From: an uncultured Maribacter sp.
GTDB lineage: Bacteria > Bacteroidota > Bacteroidia > Flavobacteriales > Flavobacteriaceae
Length of the DNA: 64,000 nt
NCBI GenBank assembly: GCA_947493885.1
Contig: CANLTE010000005.1
Span: 124,001-188,000 of the forward strand
Direction of reading: 5' to 3'
Of the stretch, positions 9,553-17,906 are shown in pieces (position 1 is the first letter of the stretch; each line of letters begins with the position of its first letter). The notes under the pieces were generated by a model. That model was not told the DNA's origin and did not search any database. It saw nothing but the letters and a program-made list of their open reading frames with translations. The translations under genes and the position numbers were made by a program.

Positions 9553-11146
9553 AGTAATTATAGTCTAATTTTTTAAAGAATCTTATGACCTCTTTTAATG
9601 TCAACATCATAAAAACAATGGCTCCAATAAGCATTCCTACAACGCTGTATTCGTAACTAACGGTTCTGCATAACACATATCCAATTACAAAATTTACTAT
9701 ACACGCATACCCAAGTGCTGTTAAAGCTCCTTTTGGTCTGTCCAATGTAAAAAGGTACAAGGTGTTTAACATTCCCCATGTTAAAAACAAATACCCAACA
9801 CTACCAATTATACATACTTTTATACTTACCCACTCTAATGCTTCACCAAAATTAGCCTCGTATCCCCAAGGTTGGGTCACCACCAAATAAATAAATGAAG
9901 TTGATATAATTGCCGTCAAAAACAACAATGCAATATGTCCCTTATACATGTTGAACAAATTTTGATTGAATTCTTTTTTGTCTTTAAAAAGAATATGTTT
10001 TTGTCTAACATCCATAAACTTGCTAAATGAAGCTATGGAGTACTCCAAAACACCTGCCAACATAAAGAAAATAAGAATTGCTAGATCCATTCCTATTTCA
10101 TAATTTTTCTCATATAACAGTGCAAAGTGCTTTGTTAATTCTGAATCAGCAGACCATGCCAAAATTCTATCTAAAAAAACAAATACATAAATTAAAACTC
10201 CATAAAAGAAGTATCTGTAATTTTTATAGATAACCACCAATTTTTTAGGCTTAATCAATGTTTTATCTACATTGGCTTTATATTTTTTATAAAAATATTT
10301 TAAAAACACCTGAGCTATTACAATAGCCAATGCAATTCCAATCCAATGTGTAAAATAAATATGTATGCTGGTGTATTCTTTTAAACCCAAAGCAACTGCT
10401 GTGGCTACAGATATGGATAAGGTAATCACCCATCGCTGCCTCATGGTATGAAAAGGAGCAATCGTCAACAATAAAACTCCAATTAATAAAGCATATGAGC
10501 ATGTAATTAAAACCAGGTAAAATGGATATATATTGAAAAGCGAATTAACAATCGCTACCATAATAAAAATTATACCCATACCTCTAATCCCCGATTGAAT
10601 GAGTTTATCTATTACAATTTTAGCTTTCCCATATTCTTTATGATGCCAGTAAAACGAAGCTTGCCTACCTAAAACCTGTACATAGCCTCCAGAGACTATT
10701 AAACCTAACATTACACCCAACACCACCGCCGTTGATTGTACTACATTAAAACCTAAATATGTCCAAAGCGAATATCCAAACAAAATGATGGATACTATTT
10801 GTAAAAAAATAGGTAGCAAGTGAAAAATTCCTAATGGATAAAATTGAAGTAAAAGCCTTGCCTTCATCCAAAGGTAACCTGATACCGGAATCGTTCCATT
10901 TTTCTTTTTATTGTTTTTAAGTTCGTTTTCATTTTTAAGCTCATCTCTATCTCTACTTTTTAAATCATGATAAATATGATTTGCCAAATCTGGAAGTGTA
11001 ACAAAGCCAAAATCGTTGAAAACATCCTTTTCGCGTATTCCAAAAGACTCTAATGTTGCTAAAACAACCATCCTACTTACCGGGTTGCCTATTTTATGAA
11101 TCACGGCTTCAGTAGCCTCATCTATATTATTTTGAATTATGCTCAT
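9539..11146 (-). CDS. pelG: PelG-like polysaccharide exporter (MATE/MOP-type membrane protein)
   Basis: The 535-residue product begins with an unusual soluble stretch of about 110 residues (SRMVVLATLESFGIREKDVF). Some twelve transmembrane helices follow from about residue 95 onward. The internal pattern around SGGYVQVLGRQASFYWHHKEY and the helix pairs match PelG, the Wzx-like flippase/exporter of the Pel system, which carries the nascent polymer across the inner membrane. The gene directly follows pelF (25-bp gap) and overlaps the GH114 gene, the same pelF-pelG adjacency seen in characterised Pel operons. The N-terminal soluble extension is longer than I expect for Pseudomonas PelG. Confidence in the family is high; polymer identity is unknown. 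Confidence 0.85.
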   Translation of the reverse strand: MSIIQNNIDEATEAVIHKIGNPVSRMVVLATLESFGIREKDVFNDFGFVTLPDLANHIYHDLKSRDRDELKNENELKNNKKKNGTIPVSGYLWMKARLLLQFYPLGIFHLLPIFLQIVSIILFGYSLWTYLGFNVVQSTAVVLGVMLGLIVSGGYVQVLGRQASFYWHHKEYGKAKIVIDKLIQSGIRGMGIIFIMVAIVNSLFNIYPFYLVLITCSYALLIGVLLLTIAPFHTMRQRWVITLSISVATAVALGLKEYTSIHIYFTHWIGIALAIVIAQVFLKYFYKKYKANVDKTLIKPKKLVVIYKNYRYFFYGVLIYVFVFLDRILAWSADSELTKHFALLYEKNYEIGMDLAILIFFMLAGVLEYSIASFSKFMDVRQKHILFKDKKEFNQNLFNMYKGHIALLFLTAIISTSFIYLVVTQPWGYEANFGEALEWVSIKVCIIGSVGYLFLTWGMLNTLYLFTLDRPKGALTALGYACIVNFVIGYVLCRTVSYEYSVVGMLIGAIVFMMLTLKEVIRFFKKLDYNYYAAY

Positions 11147-11170
11147 TGGGGGAAGTCTAATACTCTAATA

Positions 11171-12685
11171 TTATTTAGTATTACTGACCAAACTGTGTTT
11201 TGTATTAGCTAAAGAGTCATACGTTTTTTCATACGCTTTTATAAAAGTTTCGATAGTGAAATTATTTTGAACTTTGGTTCTTGAATTTTCTCCCATCCAG
11301 CCCCTTAGTTGCTCGTTTTCAAGCAGCCTTACAACCTTTTTGGCAATTTCTTTATAGTCTTTTGGTTTACATATAAAACCGCAGGTTTCATCCAATGCTT
11401 CTGACACCCCTCCAACATCTGTAGCAACTACTGGAACACCTGAACTCATTGATTCTATAACGGTATACGGAAAACCTTCAGATATTGAGGTTAAAATAGA
11501 AATATCACCTTCGGAATAAATTAATTCCGGACTATTGTGAAATCCTTTCAGAAAAAAATTATCCTGCACCTGAAGTTCATCAATTAAAGCTTCGCACTCT
11601 TCTGTATATTCCGGAACAGCATCCTTATTACCATAAATTAAAAACTGAACTTCTGGAATTTTTTTCCTAACCTCATCACAGGTTCTAATCATGGTTAAAA
11701 TATCCTTTAAATCAAAAATTCGTGCTGCGGCAACCACAGTGGGAACATTTTCTAAATGTTCAGGCTTAGACCTAGGCTTAAAAATGGTATCATCAACACC
11801 ATTATAGATTACATCAATTTTTGACTCATCGGCTCCGTAAAATTTCTCCCACGTAATATTAAACTTGTTTACTGTGGTAATTTTAGAAGCATGGTGATAT
11901 ACTAGTTTTGTAATACTTTCAGAAAAGCTAATCAACATTTTCTTTAAAAAATAGGAGTAATCGGCAGAACTAATAGCAATAAGTCTTTCTCTAATAAAAA
12001 CACCATGTTCTGTTACCAATATTGGTGTATTATGTCTGTACTTTAATGCCAAAGCAGGAATCACAGCAATACCAGAAATGGTAACATGTGAAACATCTAC
12101 TTTAGGAACTTTTATTGCCATTGGAATTAAAAAACGATATATCCAGCGCATTGCGGTAGTCATATCATCTAAACTCACATGATTTAATTCTTCTTTAGGT
12201 AGCGTTTTTTTAACCACGTTACAAAAAGTGTCCCAAGCTAGCTCACTTCTCATAGTGGTTTTATAATCGTAATCTTGAAAAAACAGCCACATATTATAAA
12301 AGCTATCGTCTACTTTTTTTATCGATGCTTGTTCTGAAAAAACTTCCTTGATAAAGTCACTAAAAAAAGGAATAAACAACGCTTTGATTGATGGGTTTGA
12401 TGTATTCTCTTTTGCCTCTAAAATTTTGGAATATTTTACATCATAATCAATACAATCTAAAGGTTCTTCTGAAGACCATAAGGGTACTTGTATCACCTTT
12501 TTAACATTGCTACTAAGCTTAAACTTTGATTCTTTTTCAACCTCGGCATTTATAGAGTATAAAACGAAGTCCACATTTTTTACCTTATTACATAAATCGT
12601 GAGCCCAAGTTGAAACTCCACCAAAGTTGAAAGGATAAGTTCCTTCTGAAATCAGAAGTACTTTTGTATTATTTTGTAATGCCAC
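11171..12685 (-). CDS. pelF: PelF-like GT4 glycosyltransferase
   Basis: This is a 504-residue cytoplasmic GT-B enzyme of glycosyltransferase family 4. The N-terminal Rossmann half opens LLISEGTYPFNFGGVSTWAHDL, the glycine-rich acceptor loop typical of PelF. An insert at about residues 60-175 is also typical. The C-terminal half has VVAAARIFDLKDILTMIR, the EX7E donor motif in SEGFPYTVIESMSSGVPVVA, and TDVGGVSEAL. PelF is the only soluble glycosyltransferase of Pel systems and polymerises UDP-activated N-acetylhexosamine in complex with inner-membrane partners. The gene lies 25 bp before pelG. The 136 bp upstream, up to the GH114 lipoprotein gene, hold no clear terminator, so all six genes could be one transcript. 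A one-mismatch promoter element (TTtaTTTG on the minus strand, near 12720) might add internal initiation. Confidence 0.92.
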   Translation of the reverse strand: MALQNNTKVLLISEGTYPFNFGGVSTWAHDLCNKVKNVDFVLYSINAEVEKESKFKLSSNVKKVIQVPLWSSEEPLDCIDYDVKYSKILEAKENTSNPSIKALFIPFFSDFIKEVFSEQASIKKVDDSFYNMWLFFQDYDYKTTMRSELAWDTFCNVVKKTLPKEELNHVSLDDMTTAMRWIYRFLIPMAIKVPKVDVSHVTISGIAVIPALALKYRHNTPILVTEHGVFIRERLIAISSADYSYFLKKMLISFSESITKLVYHHASKITTVNKFNITWEKFYGADESKIDVIYNGVDDTIFKPRSKPEHLENVPTVVAAARIFDLKDILTMIRTCDEVRKKIPEVQFLIYGNKDAVPEYTEECEALIDELQVQDNFFLKGFHNSPELIYSEGDISILTSISEGFPYTVIESMSSGVPVVATDVGGVSEALDETCGFICKPKDYKEIAKKVVRLLENEQLRGWMGENSRTKVQNNFTIETFIKAYEKTYDSLANTKHSLVSNTK

Positions 12686-12821
12686 GTAGGTATTCTAATT
12701 ATTGGTTAGTTTAATGAGCGCAAATAAAATTGATATAGAAGAGATTCTCATTTATTTTAGTTGAGTTGTGAATTTAATCTATAAAGCGCACCAATATTAC
12801 CAACTAACAGATAGCATATGA

Positions 12822-13844
12822 TTATTTATTTTCGAAGTACTCAAAAGCATCTATGATATCTAAGTAAACTCCGTCGTAACCCGTCACAATAATTTTATCA
12901 AGATATGATTCTGGTAATCCAAAAATAATAGTTTGCCAATCTTTATTCCAATACTTCACTTTATAGTTTCCTGGCCAATTTTTATTTTCTTTATCTAACC
13001 AGTCCAAGTTTTTAGGATTCCATTCCTCATTCCAATAAAACCTATAATCTTCTGCCTCTCCTATAGACATATAACAATATACCAATCGTTTTTCTCCATT
13101 AGGCTTTGTTTTCATTTTGGCTATGTCCAAATTAGAAAACTGTGTTCCATCATTATAAAACAAATCAATTAACACTAAATCGTAGTAGGAATTAGCAACA
13201 TCTTCAACTACATTATTTTTGCTGGAATAGTTCTCATAATTTAGAAAGAAAAGAAAGTTTTGAGCGTCATCTAAAGATACAATATTATTGTTGTTTTTAT
13301 TTTGATAAACAGTTGGCACAATAGTTAAATCTCTTTCCGTAGCCTGATAGGACGTAAAACCTAAATTAGAATTATTGATATAAGACTGATTTATTTTCTC
13401 TTTGGAAGAGCAATAATCTGTTACAAAAATGGCTTTACCATGCTGTTGAGAAATTTTTAGATAATCTATTAAATATTGGTTTGCGTCAGAGGGCGTTTTT
13501 TTGTTATCGCTGCTGTAACCATAAAACAGGCTTTCTTGTCCATGAGCATCAATTGCATTTAAATACGATTCGCTAGGTTTCCCATTTGCATTGTCACTTA
13601 ATGTCACAAGCTCAATTCCATTTTGTGGTATAACTCCAAAATTGGGGTTCTTTGCCTTGGCATAGCCGCTTAAATTAACTACAAAAGAACGCATATCATC
13701 GCGATAGTTTCTTTTCTCCTCTTGATTTTTTCCTTCAGCAACAGGAATATTTGCTGTTTTACAGCTAGAAAAAAAAGAAATTATAATACTTAAAATAATA
13801 TAAGCGTTGTGCTTTTTATTATTCTTTAAAAATTGCACTACCAT
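12822..13844 (-). CDS. Lipoprotein GH114/TM1410 glycosidase with apparently circularly permuted barrel
   Basis: The 340-residue product has a lipoprotein signal peptide with lipobox FFSSC (Cys28). The family blocks are present but in swapped order. Residues about 48-175 carry the blocks normally C-terminal in TM1410-like proteins (YAKAKNPNF, IPQNGIEL at 72-79, YLNAIDAHGQESLFYG, AIFVTDYCS). Residues about 218-335 carry the blocks normally N-terminal (YDLVLIDLF, YCYMSIGEAEDYRFYW, the Trp-rich WPGNYKVKYW, and GYDGVYLDIIDAFEY at the very end). A linker at about 176-215 joins the halves. All catalytic-face acids of the family are therefore present. It is the first gene of the Pel-like operon, with a perfect TAnnTTTG element 24 bp upstream. 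The likely role is trimming the exported galactosaminan at the cell envelope; this is inferred. Confidence 0.85.
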   Translation of the reverse strand: MVVQFLKNNKKHNAYIILSIIISFFSSCKTANIPVAEGKNQEEKRNYRDDMRSFVVNLSGYAKAKNPNFGVIPQNGIELVTLSDNANGKPSESYLNAIDAHGQESLFYGYSSDNKKTPSDANQYLIDYLKISQQHGKAIFVTDYCSSKEKINQSYINNSNLGFTSYQATERDLTIVPTVYQNKNNNNIVSLDDAQNFLFFLNYENYSSKNNVVEDVANSYYDLVLIDLFYNDGTQFSNLDIAKMKTKPNGEKRLVYCYMSIGEAEDYRFYWNEEWNPKNLDWLDKENKNWPGNYKVKYWNKDWQTIIFGLPESYLDKIIVTGYDGVYLDIIDAFEYFENK

Positions 13845-13867
13845 AATACGTGTTCTTAAATTGGGCG

Positions 13868-13875
13868 CAAATATA
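13868..13875 (-). promoter_or_regulatory. -7 promoter element of the Pel-like operon
   Basis: On the minus strand this reads TATATTTG, a perfect match to the Bacteroidota consensus TAnnTTTG. Transcription would start near 13862, leaving a leader of about 18 nt before the ATG at 13844. No TTG is found at the ideal -33 spacing, so the promoter may be weak or activator-dependent. Confidence 0.5.
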
Positions 13876-13918
13876 ATCCTTTAAAAAACTTATAATTATT
13901 GCTGACAATTATTTAATG

Positions 13919-14740
13919 CTAACCTAAACCAACATCTAAGGTCATCATTACTATAAAACCTGCTATAAAGCCCATAGCAGCTATATCAGTATATTTATCG
14001 CGCTGCGTTTCTGGAATAACCTCCTCTACAACAACAAAAATCATAGCTCCAGCGGCAAACGATAATGCATAAGGTAAAATAGGCTGAAAAGTAAGTACTG
14101 CCCACGCGCCAAGTACGGCTGCAAATGGCTCAACAATAGCAGAAGCTTGCCCAAACATAAAACTTTTTCTACGGCTTATGCCTTGTCGTCTAAGTGGCAT
14201 TGCCACCGCAAAACCTTCAGGAAAATTTTGTAACCCAATTCCTAATGCAAGTGCAACTGCACCTCCAATACTTGCACCATCAAAACCAGCTGCAACTCCA
14301 CCAAAAAGGACACCTACAGCCAAACCTTCAGGAATATTATGTAATGTTATTGCTAGCGTAAGTAATGTAGTTCTATGCCAAGGCGTTTTTATACCCTCCT
14401 TTTCGTCATCTTTAAAATTAATATGGATATGCGGCAAAACCTTATCCAAACCAAAAATAAAAGCTGCTCCCAAGAGAAATCCAACCGCAGCAGGAATTAC
14501 TTTAACAAAGCCTTCTCCTGGGCTCATTTCTATTCCTGGAGCTAATAAACTCCAGAAACTAGCCGCAACCATTACTCCTCCAGTAAAACCAAGCATTCCA
14601 TCTAAAACTGCTCTGTTCATTGATTTAAAAAAGAATACCAATGCTGCTCCCGCTGCCGTTAACCCCCAGGTAAATAAAGTAGCGTAAAGTGCTGCTAAAA
14701 CTGGGTCTATACTCTCAAAATAACTAACTATTGCCTCCAT
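13919..14740 (-). CDS. ZIP-family divalent metal transporter
   Basis: The 273-residue product has about eight transmembrane helices. The two ZIP signature helices are clear: LAITLHNIPEGLAVGVLFGG (HNxPEG, metal-binding His, Pro, Glu) and LGIGLQNFPEGFAVAMPLRR (the second helix with QNFPEG). A short loop between them and the preceding helix includes HIHINFKDDEKEG, a histidine- and acid-rich stretch typical of ZIP loops. ZIP proteins import zinc, iron or manganese into the cytoplasm. The gene starts 5 bp after the stop of a DtxR/MntR-type regulator, so repressor and transporter form one operon. That suggests Mn or Fe as the physiological substrate, though ZIP specificity cannot be read from sequence. 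Confidence 0.9.
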   Translation of the reverse strand: MEAIVSYFESIDPVLAALYATLFTWGLTAAGAALVFFFKSMNRAVLDGMLGFTGGVMVAASFWSLLAPGIEMSPGEGFVKVIPAAVGFLLGAAFIFGLDKVLPHIHINFKDDEKEGIKTPWHRTTLLTLAITLHNIPEGLAVGVLFGGVAAGFDGASIGGAVALALGIGLQNFPEGFAVAMPLRRQGISRRKSFMFGQASAIVEPFAAVLGAWAVLTFQPILPYALSFAAGAMIFVVVEEVIPETQRDKYTDIAAMGFIAGFIVMMTLDVGLG

Positions 14741-14745
14741 ATTGT

Positions 14746-15399
14746 TTAGCTTATCTGAATAAATAAATTTGAAGCTATTTGTTGCGAAATTCTAAACTGT
14801 CTTTCGTTAATTTCTATTAATAATGAATCATCAAACTCCTCCTTGTCAATCACCTTTATGGTATCTCCTAAAGCAATTCTATTCTTGTCAAGAAACTTTA
14901 AAAAAGGAGCAGAAGAATCTTTCACCCCAATGCACAAACCAGATGTTCCTAAACTTACCTCATTCAATAAATGTTTTGATGCTTTGTTAAACAAACCTTC
15001 TTTTGAGGGTATTGGATCACCATGTGGATCAACCTTTGGAAAACCTAATAATTGATCTAGTTTATCTATTAATTTCTCACTTTTTATATGCTCTAACTGT
15101 TCAGCAACATCATGAACCTCGTCCCATGAAAAATCTAACTTGTCCACCAAAAAAACTTCCCACAATCTATGTTTTCTCACTATAGACAGGGCGGTTCTTT
15201 CTCCACTTTCACTTAATCTAACTCCTTGATATTTTTTATAGTTAACCAACCCTTTTTCCGATAATTTCTTAATCATATCAGTTACAGATGAGGGCTTTGT
15301 TTTCATTTGCTCCGCAACTGCATTGGTGGAAACCGATGTGTTTTTTCCTTTACCAAGATGGTATATTGTCTTTATGTAATCTTCTTCTGAAAGTGTCAT
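14746..15399 (-). CDS. DtxR/MntR-family metal-dependent transcriptional repressor
   Basis: The 217-residue product has the three-part DtxR layout. A winged-helix DNA-binding domain spans residues 1-70 (LSEEDYIKTIYHLGK, then TNAVAEQMKTKPSSVTDMIKKLSEKGLV). A dimerisation domain with metal-ligand positions follows (RKHRLWEVFLVDKLDF, DEVHDVAEQLEHIKSEKLIDKL, including the conserved His/Glu pairs and the GxPxxDPHGDPIP motif). A C-terminal FeoA/SH3-like domain covers about residues 145-217. These proteins bind Fe(II) or Mn(II) and repress metal import. It is co-transcribed with the ZIP gene and faces a TonB receptor across an 81-bp spacer that holds a 19-bp palindrome. It very likely autoregulates and controls both sides. 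Confidence 0.92.
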   Translation of the reverse strand: MTLSEEDYIKTIYHLGKGKNTSVSTNAVAEQMKTKPSSVTDMIKKLSEKGLVNYKKYQGVRLSESGERTALSIVRKHRLWEVFLVDKLDFSWDEVHDVAEQLEHIKSEKLIDKLDQLLGFPKVDPHGDPIPSKEGLFNKASKHLLNEVSLGTSGLCIGVKDSSAPFLKFLDKNRIALGDTIKVIDKEEFDDSLLIEINERQFRISQQIASNLFIQIS

Positions 15400-15417
15400 G
15401 TAAATATTACTATTTTA

Positions 15418-15425
15418 CAAATATA
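15418..15425 (-). promoter_or_regulatory. -7 promoter element of the regulator-ZIP operon
   Basis: The minus strand reads TATATTTG, a perfect TAnnTTTG element 19 bp before the regulator ATG. The upstream (-33) zone of this promoter falls within the neighbouring palindrome, which fits repression by occlusion. Confidence 0.5.
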
Positions 15426-15439
15426 TATTTTTATATCTA

Positions 15440-15458
15440 AAAACTAATATTTAGTTTT
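15440..15458. promoter_or_regulatory. Candidate DtxR/MntR operator, 19-bp perfect palindrome
   Basis: AAAACTAA-TAT-TTAGTTTT: 8-bp perfect arms around a 3-bp centre, 19 bp in total, the length of classical DtxR-family operators. It lies midway between the divergent repressor and TonB-receptor starts. An overlapping second inverted repeat (TTTAG, 6 bp, CTAAA at 15450-15465) extends it toward the receptor gene. No direct proof of binding exists. Confidence 0.6.
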
Positions 15459-15480
15459 GTCTAAAATTTTATTTACTACA

Positions 15481-17829
15481 ATGACAAAATTAATTAAGGA
15501 TAGCCGTAATGCTATTCTATTTAGTATAGTTCTTTTTTTATTTAGCTTCTTTACTAATGCCCAAAACAATACGTTAAAAGGCATTACTTTAGAAAAAAAT
15601 AGCCCAATTCCCTTTGTAAACATTTATATAAAAGGAACCTCAATTGGCACCTCCAGTGATGAAAATGGAAAGTTTGAACTGCAAAACATTCCTTCTGGTG
15701 AATACCGAATAGTAGCTTCTATGATAGGCTTTGAACCATTTCAAACAAAATTAAAATTTGGCAAAAACGAACAAAAAAATATTACCATTCAGCTACAAGA
15801 GGCAACTGAGCAATTGGATGAAACAGTTATTACGGGAACATTAAAATCTGTAAATAGACTAGATAGTCCTGTTCCTGTGGAAGTTTATAGCCCTACTTTT
15901 TTAAGGAAAAATCCAACAGCAAGTATTTTTGAAGCTTTGCAGAATGTAAATGGTGTGCGTCCTCAAATAAACTGTAATGTATGTAATACAGGAGACATCC
16001 ATATTAATGGTCTTGAAGGGCCTTATACGTTGGTGCTTATTGATGGAATGCCAATTGTAAGTGGCTTAGGAACCGTTTACGGACTTTCAGGAATACCGAA
16101 TTCTTTAATTGAACAAATTGAAATTGTAAAAGGACCTGCCTCCAGTTTATACGGCAGTGAAGCAGTTGGTGGCTTAATTAACATAATTACAAAACATACA
16201 CTGAACGCTCCAACATTTTTTGCTGACACTTTTTTAACTGATTGGGGAGAATATAATCTTGATATCGGCACAAAATTTCCATTAGGAAAATCTGCTGATG
16301 TCCTTCTTGGTGCTAACTATTTTAATTATGACAACCCCATTGACAATAATGGTGATAATTTTACGGATTTAACCCTACAACATCGTATATCGGTTTTCGC
16401 CAAAGCAAATATTAAAAGGCAAAGCACCAAAATATTTTCTTTAGCAGGACGCTTTTTTTATGAGGATAGATGGGGAGGCGAAATGCAATGGACTCCAGAA
16501 TTTAGAGGAGGTGACGAAATTTATGGGGAAAGTATTTATACTAAAAGATGGGAGGTACTTGGAAAATATGAACTGCCCTTTAAAGAAAAAATGTTATTCT
16601 CTTTTTCATACAATGACCATCACCAAAACTCTGTATACGGAAATGTTCCTTATTTAGCTGATCAGCGAATTGGATTTGCACAATTAACATGGGACAAATC
16701 TGTTGACAAACATGATTTTTTAGTTGGATCTGCCCTTCGTTATAATTTCTATGATGATGATACCCCCGCAACCACAAACGGTTCTGAAAATAATCCGGAT
16801 GAAATTGTTATTCCCAGTTTATTTTTACAAGATGAAATAAATTTGGCCGATAAGCATTCCCTTTTATTAGGTGCTAGGTATGATTATGATAAACGCCATG
16901 GTTCAATTTTTACTCCACGAATAGCGTACAAATGGAAAGCAGGTGAAAACGATATACTAAGACTAAACGCTGGTACTGGTTTTAGGGTAGTAAATCTTTT
17001 TACCGAAGAACATGCAGCCCTAACTGGTGCAAGAGAAGTGGTTGTGGAGGAAGAGCTAAAACCAGAACGCTCGTATAATATCAATTTAAATTATTTGAAA
17101 AAAATATACGCTACCAATGGTACTTTTGCTAGTATAGATCTTTCTGCATTCTACACGCATTTTAATAATATTATTCTACCAGATTACGACACAGACCCAA
17201 ATAAAATTATCTACGATAATTTAGATGGAAAATCGGTTTCTAAAGGTGTAAGTGCAAATATTGATGTGGTTTTTCCATCTGGAATAAAAATGCTTGTTGG
17301 AGCTACTTTTATGGATGTTAGAAGTACTGAAAACGGAGTTACAAAAAGACAAATTTTAACTGAGAGTTATTCAGGTACATGGGGTGCTTCTTATACCATT
17401 AGACCATGGAATTTAAGTATAGATTATACGGGAAATCTATATGGACCCATGCGCTTACCTCTCGCCGGTGATTTAGACCCAAGAAATGAATTTTCCCCAG
17501 TATGGAGTATTCAAAATATTCAATTCACTTACAAAGGACTAAAGAACTTTGAATTTTATGCGGGTGTTAAGAACTTACTTGATTGGACTCCAAATAAAGG
17601 TAACCCATTTATCATCGCCAGAGCTAATGATCCTTTTGATAAAGGTATAACAAGTAATGAAACCAATAATCCACAACCAGATAATCAAATTCCAGGAAGG
17701 ATTGTACAACCTGGTGGTGTTTTCAGTACCAACGATAATCCATATGCGTTAACTTTTGACCCTACTTATGTTTATGGCCCCAACCAAGGTATTCGCACTT
17801 TTTTTGGACTTAGATATCGGATAGACTAA
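15481..17829 (+). CDS. TonB-dependent outer-membrane receptor, probably for a metal or metal chelate
   Basis: I chose the ATG at 15481 because it begins a good signal peptide (MTKLIKDSRNAILFSIVLFL, cleaved after TNAQ). A TTG further upstream lies within the operator region. Next come a carboxypeptidase-regulatory-like domain (about residues 20-105: GTSIGTSSDENGKFEL), the plug (about 110-230: HINGLEGPYTLVLIDGMPIV, SGIPNSLIEQIEIVKGPASSLYG), and a barrel of about 550 residues ending in the aromatic-rich FFGLRYRID. The plug carries a CNVC pair before the TGDIHINGLEG motif, an uncommon cysteine pair. The length (782 residues) is normal. Its divergence from a DtxR-type repressor across a shared palindrome suggests metal-repressed expression and uptake of a metal complex feeding the ZIP protein. 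Confidence 0.88.
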   Translation: MTKLIKDSRNAILFSIVLFLFSFFTNAQNNTLKGITLEKNSPIPFVNIYIKGTSIGTSSDENGKFELQNIPSGEYRIVASMIGFEPFQTKLKFGKNEQKNITIQLQEATEQLDETVITGTLKSVNRLDSPVPVEVYSPTFLRKNPTASIFEALQNVNGVRPQINCNVCNTGDIHINGLEGPYTLVLIDGMPIVSGLGTVYGLSGIPNSLIEQIEIVKGPASSLYGSEAVGGLINIITKHTLNAPTFFADTFLTDWGEYNLDIGTKFPLGKSADVLLGANYFNYDNPIDNNGDNFTDLTLQHRISVFAKANIKRQSTKIFSLAGRFFYEDRWGGEMQWTPEFRGGDEIYGESIYTKRWEVLGKYELPFKEKMLFSFSYNDHHQNSVYGNVPYLADQRIGFAQLTWDKSVDKHDFLVGSALRYNFYDDDTPATTNGSENNPDEIVIPSLFLQDEINLADKHSLLLGARYDYDKRHGSIFTPRIAYKWKAGENDILRLNAGTGFRVVNLFTEEHAALTGAREVVVEEELKPERSYNINLNYLKKIYATNGTFASIDLSAFYTHFNNIILPDYDTDPNKIIYDNLDGKSVSKGVSANIDVVFPSGIKMLVGATFMDVRSTENGVTKRQILTESYSGTWGASYTIRPWNLSIDYTGNLYGPMRLPLAGDLDPRNEFSPVWSIQNIQFTYKGLKNFEFYAGVKNLLDWTPNKGNPFIIARANDPFDKGITSNETNNPQPDNQIPGRIVQPGGVFSTNDNPYALTFDPTYVYGPNQGIRTFFGLRYRID

Positions 17830-17831
17830 AC

Positions 17832-17850
17832 CCAAAGTAATTATCTTTGG
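17832..17850. terminator. Short hairpin after the TonB receptor gene
   Basis: CCAAAG-TAATTAT-CTTTGG is a 6-bp perfect stem with a 7-nt loop, starting 2 bp after the receptor stop. No T-run follows, so it is a weak terminator at best and may only stabilise the mRNA end. Confidence 0.35.
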
Positions 17851-17906
17851 AGTAAAGCGACGAACTACTCCCTAAGTGTCCTCGTTAAATTTCTAGATTA
17901 ATTATC

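Noticed and set aside
14178-14687. Long open frame on the plus strand opposite the ZIP gene (169 codons)
   Set aside because: It is the complement of a clear ZIP coding region, has low-complexity Pro/Lys/Ala content and no start context; it arises from codon bias of the real gene.
15457-15480. TTG start for the TonB receptor
   Set aside because: It sits within the palindromic operator, while the ATG at 15481 gives a standard signal peptide.
17832-17850. Strong terminator after the TonB receptor gene
   Set aside because: The stem is only 6 bp and no T-run follows; kept only as a weak hairpin.
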